From: an uncultured Pseudomonadales bacterium | GTDB taxonomy: Bacteria; Pseudomonadota; Gammaproteobacteria; Pseudomonadales; Pseudohongiellaceae | DNA: 64,000 nt | Assembly (NCBI GenBank): GCA_949372635.1 | Contig: CASIAB010000007.1 | Coordinates: 357,221 to 421,220, forward strand | Direction: 5' to 3' | In this document: positions 9,323 to 19,193 of the stretch, piece by piece | Layout of the letters: each line of letters starts with the position of its first letter | Position numbering within the stretch: the first letter of the stretch is position 1 | Position numbers and translations under genes: made by a program | The notes under the pieces: model-generated | The model's input: the letters and a program-made list of their open reading frames with translations, nothing else | What the model was told of the DNA's origin: nothing | Database searches by the model: none

Positions 9323-10162
9323 ATGCACGAGACAGTAAAAGTACTAGTAAAGGCTCTAGCGATCTCCATGGCGTTGGCCGCAGCCATGCCGGCGCTAGGA
9401 CAGAACGCAACCGGCAACGACAGGGACATCGAGAATAATCTAATGATGGCGATGGCATGGAAACAGACCGCTGCCGAATTTCGAGCTCTTTATTACCAAG
9501 GCTTCAACATTGCTCGCATGCGCGTTGAGATTGCTTTGGCGCAGAAAAAAGACGATTCTTTGCCTCTCGCAATAATTAGTGATGTCGATGAAACTTTGTT
9601 ACTCGCGAATGACTACTGGGGTTACCTCATCACTCAGGGGCAAGATTTTTTCGACGATGCGTCCTGGGATCGTTGGATCGAGGAAAATCGCGCAGTCGCA
9701 AGTCCGGGGGCATTGGAGTTTCTTAATTTCTGCGTGAGCAATTCAGTTGAAATTTTCTATGTGACCAACCGTGACCAGGGCGAGACTACAGTGCAGCTGG
9801 CGATTGAAAACCTGAACGCCGTTCGCTTTCCTCACGTTGACGCTGCGCACCTGCGAGTCTTACGAGAGAGTTCCAACAAGGAAATAGTGCAGCAGCAGAT
9901 AAGAGAAGATTATGAAGTGGTCGCGCTGTTAGGCGACAATCTTAATGACTTTGCGCGTCGCTATTACTCCACTGATGTAGATCAGCGCATGAGTCTTATG
10001 GAACAGGACAAAGACCGTTATGGCCGCGACTATATTCTTTTTCCGAACCCTACTGACGGTCATTGGATCCGCGCAATCTTCGGCGAGTCAGAGCCCCCCG
10101 CAAGCGATGAGAATCGGGATATAATCAGGCGCGCTGCGACACGTGCTGCCTGGGCCCCTTAG
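9323..10162 (+). CDS. HAD acid phosphatase, 5'-nucleotidase lipoprotein e(P4) family
   Basis: AIISDVDETLLLANDYWGYLI..FFDDASWDRWIEENRAVASPGALEFLNFC..EIFYVTNRDQ..VALLGDNLNDF. Confidence 0.9.
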   Translation: MHETVKVLVKALAISMALAAAMPALGQNATGNDRDIENNLMMAMAWKQTAAEFRALYYQGFNIARMRVEIALAQKKDDSLPLAIISDVDETLLLANDYWGYLITQGQDFFDDASWDRWIEENRAVASPGALEFLNFCVSNSVEIFYVTNRDQGETTVQLAIENLNAVRFPHVDAAHLRVLRESSNKEIVQQQIREDYEVVALLGDNLNDFARRYYSTDVDQRMSLMEQDKDRYGRDYILFPNPTDGHWIRAIFGESEPPASDENRDIIRRAATRAAWAP

Positions 10163-10252
10163 TCACTCATGCGATTTTATAACTCGGCAGACACAAACCC
10201 AAGCAATAGAATGCAAGTCATTCGCTTGGCGAACAAATTAACAGGATAGACA

Positions 10253-11347
10253 ATGAATTCAGACGTACTCTTTAAGCCGTTCAATCACCCGAAGTTACAA
10301 TTACCCAATCGCATTATCATGGCGCCTATGACGAGACAGTTCTCTCCTAATGGTATACCCAATACTAATGTCGAAGAATATTACAGAAGGCGCGCCGCAG
10401 GCGGTGTCGGGCTAATCATTACTGAAGGCACGACCGTCAATCACAAGGCCGCTTCATCGGGGGTGCAGATACCTTGTTTCCACGGAGAAGCCTTAGAAGG
10501 TTGGGGAAAAGTGGTCAAGGCCGTACATGCCGCTGGTGGCAAGATAGCGCCACAGTTGTGGCACGTGGGCTCGATTCGCAAACCAGGCGAAGGGCCAAAT
10601 CCAGACTATCCCTCAGCGACACCTTCCGGGCTATTAGGGCCAGATAAAAAAGTACTAGAGCCACTTTCCACCACTGAGATCGATGAGCTGGTTGCAGCTT
10701 ATGCCAAAGCTGCATCCGATGCAGTTCGCCTTGGATTCGATGCTATCGAGTTACACGGAGCGCATGGCTATCTGATCGATAACTTCTTCTGGGCAGGCAC
10801 CAATCAAAGAGATGATAAGTACGGAGGCTCTCTTGAAAATCGAACGCGATTTGCCGTTGAGATTATGCAGGCGATACGTGGAGAAATAGGCGACGATTTT
10901 CCTGTGATCTTGCGCTTCTCGCAATGGAAGCAACAGGACTTCGAATCGAAATTGGCACAGACGGCGGGTGAGCTTGAGCAATTTCTTAGCCCCCTCTCCG
11001 ATGCGGGCGTAGATATCTTTCATTGCAGCACGAGACGATTTTGGGAGCCAGAATTCGATGGCTCTTCCCTGAATCTAGCGGGCTGGGTTAAGAAGATAAC
11101 AGCTAAGCCAACAATCAGTGTGGGTAGTGTCGGCCTAAGCGAAGAATTCGTTGCGACCTATAGTGATGGTGCTGCGGAAGTGGCAGGGCTCGATGAGCTA
11201 CTGAACCGCATGGAAGCCGATGAGTTTGACCTAATCGCAGTGGGTCGCGCGTTGATAGCGAACCCTGAGTGGGCCAACAAAGTAAAAAATAATGATATGG
11301 ATTCGATTGAGACTTTCCGTAAAGAACAGTTAACCGAGCTTGTCTAG
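10253..11347 (+). CDS. NADH:flavin oxidoreductase, Old Yellow Enzyme family
   Basis: LFKPFNHPKLQLPNRIIMAPMTR, QLWHVG, FDAIELHGAHGYLIDNFFWAGTNQRDDKYGGSLENRTRFAVEI, DLIAVGRALIANPEW. Confidence 0.93.
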   Translation: MNSDVLFKPFNHPKLQLPNRIIMAPMTRQFSPNGIPNTNVEEYYRRRAAGGVGLIITEGTTVNHKAASSGVQIPCFHGEALEGWGKVVKAVHAAGGKIAPQLWHVGSIRKPGEGPNPDYPSATPSGLLGPDKKVLEPLSTTEIDELVAAYAKAASDAVRLGFDAIELHGAHGYLIDNFFWAGTNQRDDKYGGSLENRTRFAVEIMQAIRGEIGDDFPVILRFSQWKQQDFESKLAQTAGELEQFLSPLSDAGVDIFHCSTRRFWEPEFDGSSLNLAGWVKKITAKPTISVGSVGLSEEFVATYSDGAAEVAGLDELLNRMEADEFDLIAVGRALIANPEWANKVKNNDMDSIETFRKEQLTELV

Positions 11348-11429
11348 TTTCATAGAAGTAACGATAACTGATTAGACTACATATGCGAGCTAGATTTTTA
11401 GAAAGCTAGAACAAGGGGTTGAAGAAATT

Positions 11430-12320
11430 ATGGAGTTCGCCCAATCGAAGGTGAAGCTTTTCCTTATTGGTATTTTCTTCGTGCTGTTGTTGGTGGCTTT
11501 GCTGTTATTCCTGCCACCTTCTGTCTCTGGTTCCGCTACGCTGTCTGAATCTGAAGAGGCTATCGAGCGCGGCGAATATCTAGTGGTAGCGGGAGGCTGC
11601 ATTAGCTGCCACCGCGGCGAAGATGACGAGGAATCGCTTGTCGGAGGACTCGCGCTAGTGACTGATTTTGGCACGTTCTATGCGCCAAACATAACACCTG
11701 ATATGGAGACCGGGATTGGTAGTTGGGAAGCGAAGGATTTTTTACTCGCTTTACAGCATGGCCGTAAGCCTGGCGGTAGGTTTTACTATCCGGCATTCCC
11801 GTATCGCGCCTATGGAGGTCTGCGCGACGAAGATGTGCTGGATATCGGTTCCTACCTTATGAGCCTGGAGCCGCAAAACAATACGGTCCCAGAAGCCCAA
11901 ACGCCGTTCTGGCTAAACCGCTGGGCAATGGCCGGATGGAACTTATTGGCAGACATGGCTGAAGCCGATGCTGAAATCTTCGAAGATGAATTAGTTGCGC
12001 GCGGAGCGTATCTTGCGCGAAATCTTGGTCATTGTAGCGAGTGCCATACGCCAAGAAATACAATGGGAATTCTCGATGCTAGCAGAGAATTTGCAGGCGC
12101 AACCTTGGGTGAGGAAGTTATTGAAGCAATAAATGCAGAGGCGCTAAGTGAGTGGACAACGAATAATTTTGATATCTTTCTCTTTATCGGTTTGAAACCT
12201 GACGGTGACTTTGCTGGCGGCGACATGAACGATGTTATCGAACACAATACCAGCAAGATCAACGATGAAGACAGAGACGCGTTGGCGGCATTCTTTACGC
12301 GGCACAACCAATTCGAATAA
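11430..12320 (+). CDS. Di-haem c-type cytochrome (alcohol dehydrogenase cytochrome subunit-like)
   Basis: Two CxxCH motifs (CISCH, CSECH); APNITPDMETGIGSW, HGRKPGGRFYYPAFPYRAYGGLRDEDVLDIGSYL. Confidence 0.88.
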   Translation: MEFAQSKVKLFLIGIFFVLLLVALLLFLPPSVSGSATLSESEEAIERGEYLVVAGGCISCHRGEDDEESLVGGLALVTDFGTFYAPNITPDMETGIGSWEAKDFLLALQHGRKPGGRFYYPAFPYRAYGGLRDEDVLDIGSYLMSLEPQNNTVPEAQTPFWLNRWAMAGWNLLADMAEADAEIFEDELVARGAYLARNLGHCSECHTPRNTMGILDASREFAGATLGEEVIEAINAEALSEWTTNNFDIFLFIGLKPDGDFAGGDMNDVIEHNTSKINDEDRDALAAFFTRHNQFE

Positions 12321-12343
12321 TCTCAGTTAGATATTCAGGCCTT

Positions 12344-12369
12344 AAAAAGGCAGCCTAAGCTGCCTTTTT
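12344..12369. terminator. Bidirectional Rho-independent terminator between convergent cytochrome genes
   Basis: AAAAAGGCAG-CCTAAG-CTGCCTTTTT: near-perfect inverted repeat with flanking A/T runs. Confidence 0.85.
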
Positions 12370-12390
12370 AATTTTTTACAATGCATACAG

Positions 12391-12879
12391 TTAGTCGTTG
12401 TCTACTCTGAAGTCATCGTGACAGTTTCCACAACTACCGCCGAGGCCTCGGAACGCGCCTAGAGTAGCACCCATGTCACCGCCAGCAGCGACTTCCGCAA
12501 AAGCGTTAGCACCCTCTAGCAACGCCTGAGCGCGTTCGGCGAATCCGGCTGGGTTTTCCCAAATCACATCTAGTGCTTCGGTCTCGACGTCGAAATCACG
12601 AGTGTCCATAGCAGCGAACAAGTCGGGAATCATCGGTGCAAGAGCGGATATGTTACGCGCGTTCTTTTCTGCTAGCTCTGCATTGAAGGGCGCGCCCTGT
12701 GCCATGCCGGCGATAGGAAGGAGATTGAATAGAAGCAGTTTGAACACAGACTGGCGCGTTTCGGCGGCCCCTGCTGCTCTTTGTGCTGGGGTGGGTTCGT
12801 CTTGAGCCGACGCGGTAAACAGTGTGCCCGAAACAAGCATCGTTAAAGCAGAAGCTAGTACAAGTGCTTTCTTGATCAT
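12391..12879 (-). CDS. Cytochrome c' (class II cytochrome c)
   Basis: Signal peptide; C-terminal CGNCHDDFR haem motif; ~150-aa helical protein with RQSVFKLL near the N-terminus. Confidence 0.87.
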   Translation of the reverse strand: MIKKALVLASALTMLVSGTLFTASAQDEPTPAQRAAGAAETRQSVFKLLLFNLLPIAGMAQGAPFNAELAEKNARNISALAPMIPDLFAAMDTRDFDVETEALDVIWENPAGFAERAQALLEGANAFAEVAAGGDMGATLGAFRGLGGSCGNCHDDFRVDND

Positions 12880-13128
12880 TAATTTCTCCATTCCCTTATA
12901 GGATATTGCTATTTAAATTAATTCGTTTAGCTCAGTGTTTGGCAACAGGGCTCTAAAATTTGCCTTCTGCAAAACTACAGATCCAGACTATATTACAAGT
13001 AATTTTTTAATGTCACTGCATCTGGACGAAATCTTTTGCACAGGAGCAACTCGCGAGCAGGATCCTCCTTCTTGTAGAAGACCAGACAATAGTGCATTTT
13101 ATTCGAGTCTATCCAGAGGTTTCCTAAC

Positions 13129-15252
13129 TTACCAAATTCGAACGCGTTCTTCTGGAGATAAATACAAGGCATCTTCTGGTTGAACGTCAAATGCTTCGTA
13201 CCATTCATCGAAGTTTCTCACTACACCATTGACACGAAATTCCGATGGTGAATGAGGGTCAGATGTCAGTCTCTGAATCAGCGCATCTTCTCGATACTTT
13301 CTTTGCCAAACTTGCGCCCAGCTCAGAAAGAATCGTTGATCACCTGTTAGCCCATCTATAATAAGTGCTTCTTCACCGTCTAGTGCCATTTTATAGGCGC
13401 GGTACGCGAGAGATAGACCGCCAACGTCTCCGATGTTTTCCCCAAGGGTGAAATTGCCGTCGATAAAATATCCTTCTACCGGTTCAAACTGGTCGTACTG
13501 CGCGGCAAGTGCTGTTGTTAGTACTTCGAAGTTGGAGCGATCTTCGTCGGTCCACCAATTTCGCTGCACGCCCATAGAGTCCGACTTAGATCCTTGATCG
13601 TCAAAGCCGTGCCCCATCTCATGACCGATGACAGCACCGATGCCGCCATAGTTTACGGCTAGATCTGCAGCCGGATCGAAAAAGGGTGGTTGTAAGATCC
13701 CAGCTGGGAATACAATTTCATTAAAAGAGGAATTATAATAGGCGTTCACTGTTTGTGGCGTCATACCCCATTCTTCTCTATTCGTAGGTTTGCCTAATCG
13801 ACTCAGGCTATCTTCATAATTAAATTCACGTACGCTCTGCGCGTTTGCAAATAGATCGTCGAGGCCAATTTCGATAGAAGACAAATCTGTCCACTCATCG
13901 GGATACGCGATCTTGGGTCGGAAGGCATTTAATTTCAATAATGCTTCTGTCTTTGTTTCATCACCCATCCAATCGAGTTGCTCGATACTCTGTGCAAGAG
14001 CGGTTCTCAAATTCTCAACTAAATCTCCCATCTGTTGTTTAGCAGACTCTGGGAAATGCCGCTCTACATAAACCTGGCCAACCGCCTCGCCCAGGCTGTT
14101 GAGTGCACCCACACGAGCGACGCCTCGCTCCCAGCGCTCCCTCCGCTGAGGCACGCCGTTCAGTATTGTTGAATAGAAGTGAAAATTCTCTTGATCGATC
14201 TCATCAGATAACACGCCGGCATTGTTTGAGATGAAGTGATAGGTCATGTAGCTATTCCAGTTCGCTACTGGGATTTCAGCTATAAGATCGATGATCGGCG
14301 CCATGGCACTTGGGTAGGAAACATTTAGATCCTCCAGATATTTAACTCCCGCTGAGGAGAAGTAGCTATCCCAATCAAAGCCTGAATACGCGGCTGTGAA
14401 TTCATCATAGCTCATTGGATTATAAGTGAGATCTCGATTGCGTCGGTCGGCTCTTGGCCAGAGATGTTCAGCAATTCGAGTTTCAACCGCTAACACTGCT
14501 GCTGCTTTCGCGGCTCCGTCTTCGATGTTGGCGAAATCTAATATGCGTTCTATATGTCCTGCGTATTCTGCTCGGACATTCCGATATTGCTCCGTGTCCT
14601 CAAGGTAATAATCGCGATCAGGTAGCCCTATTCCGCCAACAGACACGCCGAGCTGGTGGCGATCGGGATTACTTCGGTCCGCACCTATCCCGAAGCTAAT
14701 TGGACTGGCGGTGGTATCTATGCGAGAGCGGCCAAAAGCGGCAACCAGCTCATCCTCTGTGTCGATCTCCGCAAGTTTAGACAAACCGGCTAGCAGGGGG
14801 CTGATGCCACGCTCGTTTAGTGCATCGGTATTCATATAGCTGAGATAGTAATCGCTGATTTTCTGCTCCATCGAACCCTGTGCTGGCTCGATTGAAGTTA
14901 GGTCAGTAATGATCGTGCGCACTCTCTCATCGGAACGATCGCCGAGAACAGAGAACGAACCATAATTGCTTCGATCCGCTGGAAGCTCATAGGTATCAAG
15001 CCATTGGCCATTAGTGAAGCGGAAAAAATCGTCGCCAGCTCGAGTATCCGGATCCTGATGGGATAGGTCTATGCCGAAGCTGCCAAGCTCGGCAGTCAAT
15101 ATTTTAAGATTCTCACCGGCAGGATTCTCAGCAGAACTTTGTACCAAACCTACTGTGCTTTCTTCCGCTGAACAGGCAGCTAATATTGCAAACGAGATAG
15201 TGAAAAAGATTTTAAGTGGTGACGACATTTTGAATCTCCGATATGTATTCAA
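13129..15252 (-). CDS. M13 family (neprilysin/PepO-like) metallopeptidase, lipoprotein
   Basis: NAYYNSSFNEIVFPAGILQPPFFD, VIGHEMGHGFDDQGSKSD, ENIGDVGG, C-terminus EERVRIW; lipobox ILAACSAEE. The start may be the internal ATG at 15228. Confidence 0.93.
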   Translation of the reverse strand: MNTYRRFKMSSPLKIFFTISFAILAACSAEESTVGLVQSSAENPAGENLKILTAELGSFGIDLSHQDPDTRAGDDFFRFTNGQWLDTYELPADRSNYGSFSVLGDRSDERVRTIITDLTSIEPAQGSMEQKISDYYLSYMNTDALNERGISPLLAGLSKLAEIDTEDELVAAFGRSRIDTTASPISFGIGADRSNPDRHQLGVSVGGIGLPDRDYYLEDTEQYRNVRAEYAGHIERILDFANIEDGAAKAAAVLAVETRIAEHLWPRADRRNRDLTYNPMSYDEFTAAYSGFDWDSYFSSAGVKYLEDLNVSYPSAMAPIIDLIAEIPVANWNSYMTYHFISNNAGVLSDEIDQENFHFYSTILNGVPQRRERWERGVARVGALNSLGEAVGQVYVERHFPESAKQQMGDLVENLRTALAQSIEQLDWMGDETKTEALLKLNAFRPKIAYPDEWTDLSSIEIGLDDLFANAQSVREFNYEDSLSRLGKPTNREEWGMTPQTVNAYYNSSFNEIVFPAGILQPPFFDPAADLAVNYGGIGAVIGHEMGHGFDDQGSKSDSMGVQRNWWTDEDRSNFEVLTTALAAQYDQFEPVEGYFIDGNFTLGENIGDVGGLSLAYRAYKMALDGEEALIIDGLTGDQRFFLSWAQVWQRKYREDALIQRLTSDPHSPSEFRVNGVVRNFDEWYEAFDVQPEDALYLSPEERVRIW

Positions 15253-15494
15253 TGGTTGTTAATCAGTCAAATTAGCATTCTCACAAAGAAGTATACCTGA
15301 ATTAAAAAAGAGCGAAATTGCAGACAAATCCAGAAAAATTCCTGCTCTTATATTTACTAGAAGATGTGGGTAAGATAAAGCGCTATCGGCATCATCGATT
15401 CTTATAGGAGGCATCAAGGTTTGTAGGAGAGAAGGAATTTGGTGGTCGCTGTAAACACAGCGTTACATTAGTTGCCCTAATTCTCATCATCCCG

Positions 15495-16049
15495 ATGCGA
15501 TCAATCTTTATGAAAAACGAAATCGCCGAAGCTAATGTGTCATGGCTAGCCGTCATCATCATGTTGTTCGGCCTTTTGTTGTTAGCTAGCTACAGCAATG
15601 AGCTACTCAAGCAAAAGGTAATAGGACCAGGCAGCAGCGCTGATCTCGGTTTCGCGGCGGATTGTAGAGCAGACGAGCTAGAAGAAGAACAACTCTCCCT
15701 TGAAGAATGTCAGCTGATGGTGAGTAATGTGCGCATTATCTTGATTTCGAGTCCCCAGTGGTATCGCTCCTATCAATTAATGCTCTCGAGCTTAGGGATA
15801 GCGGCGACACTATTTTCTCTAGTTACCGCCTTCGGCCTGATAAATAGACAGAGCCCTGCGCTGCGCTTGACGATCGTTAGCACTGCATTGCTTCTCATCA
15901 TCGATGTCGCGGGCTTCGTTGCCGCTGTTAATATTGGGCCATTGCTGCGTGCACAATATCTGTGGCCTCTGTTGCTTTGGATCTGCATCCATTTGTGTAT
16001 GTTAGTCGCGGTCATCCGTTTCGGGCAGCAAAGTAAAATGGATAACTGA
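15495..16049 (+). CDS. Hypothetical multi-TM membrane protein
   Basis: 184 aa with about four hydrophobic segments; stop overlaps the start of the next ORF (TGATG), suggesting co-translation. Confidence 0.65.
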   Translation: MRSIFMKNEIAEANVSWLAVIIMLFGLLLLASYSNELLKQKVIGPGSSADLGFAADCRADELEEEQLSLEECQLMVSNVRIILISSPQWYRSYQLMLSSLGIAATLFSLVTAFGLINRQSPALRLTIVSTALLLIIDVAGFVAAVNIGPLLRAQYLWPLLLWICIHLCMLVAVIRFGQQSKMDN

Positions 16050-16615
16050 TGTCGGAAACTAGGAATCCAGTGGAGCCTGAACGTGAGAACTTGCCGCGTC
16101 TGGTGGTACTTCTACATTGGTTGCTGGCAGCCTCCGTCTTTTTTCTTTTCGTTTCGAGTTGGTGGATGTTGTCTTTACCGCTACCCTCCGCCGAATTTAC
16201 TTACCGTGAACTGCCATTTCAACTGCATAAGAATATCGGCATCACCCTGTTTATTGCCGTAATTACGATGGCTTCAATGCGTGTTAGAGCATTGCTGCGA
16301 GAGGCGAGTTCGCCTCAGGATTGGTTGCAGCGTCTGGCAGTGGTGGATCATATATTACTGTATATACTGCTGACGATTTGTTGCCTTAGTGGCTATATGT
16401 CGTCTTCCTACAGCGGATGGAGTACTACTTTATGGTGGCTTGTCGACATTCCGTCAATGACTGCGGAAAATGATGATCTCAACATTCTGTTCTCCGACGT
16501 TCATCTATGGAGTTGTTGGGCGTTATTAGGATTGCTTCTGCTGCACATCGGCGGCGCGATCTATCATGGAATTGGCAACGATGGCGCAATCGACAAAATG
16601 TTTCGACTGCGCTAA
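16049..16615 (+). CDS. Cytochrome b561 family protein
   Basis: LPRLVVLLHWLLAASVF, FQLHKNIGITLF, DVHLWSCWALLGLLLLHIGGAIYH: conserved His in TM helices. Confidence 0.85.
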   Translation: MSETRNPVEPERENLPRLVVLLHWLLAASVFFLFVSSWWMLSLPLPSAEFTYRELPFQLHKNIGITLFIAVITMASMRVRALLREASSPQDWLQRLAVVDHILLYILLTICCLSGYMSSSYSGWSTTLWWLVDIPSMTAENDDLNILFSDVHLWSCWALLGLLLLHIGGAIYHGIGNDGAIDKMFRLR

Positions 16616-16652
16616 CTAAGAATTACAAAATTACACAAGACGAGAAAAAAGA

Positions 16653-17882
16653 ATGGAAGAGATTCAAACTTTTGTAACTCACCTTGAGTGTAGCTACACG
16701 GGAAAAATTTATCCGGCCGATCAACTTCACGGTCTGTCGGAAGCGGGCAAACCACTCTTGGTCAAGTACGACCTCGATGCTTTAGCGAAAGCGATAGACA
16801 AGGAAGATCTTGAGGGACGGTTGCCTGAGTTCTGGCGCTACCGCGAATTTTTACCGGTTCGTAAGGCGAGCAATATCATTCGGCTCGGCGAATTGATGAC
16901 CCCCATTTTGCCAGCTGAAAAATTGCAGAACGAGTATGGTTGCGGCGAGATTCTAATTAAGGACGAGGGACGCCTGCCAACTGGTTCGTTTAAGGCGAGA
17001 GGCTTGGCACTTGCCGTCGCAATGGCTAAGGAATTGGGCGTCAAGCGCATGGCGATGCCCACTAATGGCAATGCCGGCGCTGCGCTCGCCGCGTATTGTT
17101 CTGCGGCAGATATAGAGACTTATGTTTTCTGCCCTGAAGATACGCCTAAGGTAAATATCGAAGAGATCGCCTTCCAGGGTGGCAAGACATTCCTCGCCAA
17201 CGGCTATATCAATGATTGTGGCCGTATCGTTGGCGAAGGAAAAGAGGTCATGAATTGGTTTGATGCCTCTACCCTGAAAGAGCCTTATCGGATAGAGGGC
17301 AAGAAGACGATGGGATTAGAGTTGGCGGAGCAACTAGACTGGGATGTACCCGATGTCATTCTGTATCCGACCGGCGGAGGCACAGGCCTGATTGGCATGT
17401 GGAAAGCCTTCAATGAGCTCGAGGCTATCGGATGGATAGGGCCTAAGCGGCCGCGCATGGTAGCGGTGCAGGCCGAGGGTTGTGCGCCTATCGTTAAGGC
17501 GTTCGACGAAGGAACGCGCCACGCCGAGCCGTGGGTCGATGCACATACAATCGCGTCAGGCATTCGTGTGCCAGTGGCTGTCGGTGACTTCCTAATTCTG
17601 GATGCCGTGCGTGAGAGCAATGGCTTCGCGGTCGCTGTAAGCGACGAGTCTATATTTGAAGCACATCAGGAGTGTGCTCGCAAGGAAGGAATCCTGCTTT
17701 GTCCAGAAGGTGCGGCGACCCTCGCTGCACTGAAGCAAGAGCTGGCCAGTGGCCGCATAAAAGCGGATGAGCAGGTGATGCTATTTAACTGCGCAACGGG
17801 ACTAAAATACCCAATGCCATCTACGCATCATAAGATCGATCTTGGAAAACCGATCGACTACGACTTTATTCGCGATTGCTAG
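16653..17882 (+). CDS. thrC: Threonine synthase-like PLP-dependent enzyme
   Basis: THLECSYTGKIYPADQLHGLSEAGKPLLVKYD; IIRLGELMTPIL; DEGRLPTGSFKARG (PLP Lys); PTNGNAGAALAAYC; LYPTGGGTGLIGMWKAF. Confidence 0.88.
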   Translation: MEEIQTFVTHLECSYTGKIYPADQLHGLSEAGKPLLVKYDLDALAKAIDKEDLEGRLPEFWRYREFLPVRKASNIIRLGELMTPILPAEKLQNEYGCGEILIKDEGRLPTGSFKARGLALAVAMAKELGVKRMAMPTNGNAGAALAAYCSAADIETYVFCPEDTPKVNIEEIAFQGGKTFLANGYINDCGRIVGEGKEVMNWFDASTLKEPYRIEGKKTMGLELAEQLDWDVPDVILYPTGGGTGLIGMWKAFNELEAIGWIGPKRPRMVAVQAEGCAPIVKAFDEGTRHAEPWVDAHTIASGIRVPVAVGDFLILDAVRESNGFAVAVSDESIFEAHQECARKEGILLCPEGAATLAALKQELASGRIKADEQVMLFNCATGLKYPMPSTHHKIDLGKPIDYDFIRDC

Positions 17883-18065
17883 TTTCTACTCCTCACTCAA
17901 CGGAGCGTCGATGCAAGGCGCCCCCTCCTGCTCTATGTAAACTACTGCTTCCAGATTGTTGCGCTAATTCCAAAATTGCGTAATAACTGGTGATCTGAGG
18001 CATTCAAACTAGTCTTAGGTTATTTCTATGTGCATCGAGAAAAATTTTGTTACTTAGTTTGGAGA

Positions 18066-18275
18066 ATGGAAATGAGAGAACTTACGTCAGATGAGATAGA
18101 ACAGGTGGGCGGCGGCATCGGCATCGGTGAATACGCAGCGGACGGTGGAGGGCTCGGATCGATTATAGGAACCTTGTCAAGTGGCACTTTATATGGAGCT
18201 GGACGAGATGAAATGGCAGGAGGGTTACTTGGCGCATCCTTCGGTGCAGGCCGCATTTCCGCGCCGTTTTCTTAG
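18066..18275 (+). CDS. Small peptide with double-glycine-type leader (putative class II bacteriocin-like peptide)
   Basis: MEMRELTSDEIEQVGGG-IGIGEYAADGGGLGSIIGTLSSGTLYGAGRDEMAGGLLGASFGAGRISAPFS; leader matches the M-R-E-L-(T/S)-x-x-E-(I/L)-x-x-V-x-G-G pattern; Gly-rich mature part. Preceded by TTGGAGAATGG. Confidence 0.65.
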   Translation: MEMRELTSDEIEQVGGGIGIGEYAADGGGLGSIIGTLSSGTLYGAGRDEMAGGLLGASFGAGRISAPFS

Positions 18276-18458
18276 TATGTGTTTTTTTGCGAGATCGAAT
18301 AAGACAAACTAGCTATACTCACTTTCGGGAAGAGTTCAATCCTTACATAGTACGGGCTGAAAACTTGGATAGATTACTAACGTGCAGAATGAGTTTCTCG
18401 AGCAGCACGAAATTCGAATTGTTATCTGTGAGTTTAATTTAATAGGGAAGGATAAGAT

Positions 18459-19112
18459 GTGAGCGCAGCAGAGAACAAGAAGGGAATCGATCTTTATACT
18501 TGGAATACGCCGAATGGGCGTAAAGTGTCCATCATGTTAGAAGAGGTCGGCCTGCCTTATAGTGTTTTTCCCATTGACATTACGAAGGGCGATCAGCTCC
18601 AGCCGGATTTTTTGTTCCTCAGCCCTAACAATAAGATCCCCGCGATTGTCGATCACGATACTGGCATTCATCTAATGGAGTCAGGTGCAATACTAATGTA
18701 CTTAGCGAACAAGACTGGTAAGTTGCTAAGCCCAATCGGTGAGAAATACTGGGAACAGATGGAATGGTTAATGTTGCAAATGGGCTCAATTGGCCCAATG
18801 CTTGGCCAGACTCATCATTTCATAAAATTTAATCCAGGGAAGTCGCCGTATGCTGAGGAACGCTATAGTAAGGAGAATGCGCGCCTCTATCAGTTGCTAG
18901 AGAACAGGCTTAAGGATAGGGAGTTTATTTGTAATGAGTATTCGATAGTCGACATAGCAACCTGGCCATGGATATCTCGCTTTGATTTTCAGCAGATGAA
19001 GCTATCCGACTACCCTAACCTGAAGCGCTGGTATCTAAATGTAGCGAGCCGGCCAGCGGTGCGTAGGGGCTATGGCGTGCCAGATTTCTTGGAGGTGCCG
19101 TTGCCCGAGTAA
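18459..19112 (+). CDS. Glutathione S-transferase family protein (YghU/YfcG-like), GTG start
   Basis: IDLYTWNTPNGRKVSIMLEEVGLPYSVFPIDITKGDQ..SPNNKIPAIVDHDTG..LMESGAILMYLANKTGKL. Confidence 0.92.
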   Translation: MSAAENKKGIDLYTWNTPNGRKVSIMLEEVGLPYSVFPIDITKGDQLQPDFLFLSPNNKIPAIVDHDTGIHLMESGAILMYLANKTGKLLSPIGEKYWEQMEWLMLQMGSIGPMLGQTHHFIKFNPGKSPYAEERYSKENARLYQLLENRLKDREFICNEYSIVDIATWPWISRFDFQQMKLSDYPNLKRWYLNVASRPAVRRGYGVPDFLEVPLPE

Positions 19113-19193
19113 GCGGACCTGTGTACAGGTGAGTTAAAGCAAAAGCATCGAAAGGGTTAAGCTTTAACGGCCTAACCCTTTTGAATAGTGTGC

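Noticed and set aside
12935-13208. Short ORFs on both strands between cytochrome c' and the M13 peptidase
   Set aside because: Both run into the peptidase 3' end or its antisense; no protein-like features.
17285-17620. 111-aa reverse ORF inside the threonine synthase gene
   Set aside because: Antisense to a clear PLP enzyme; low-complexity translation.
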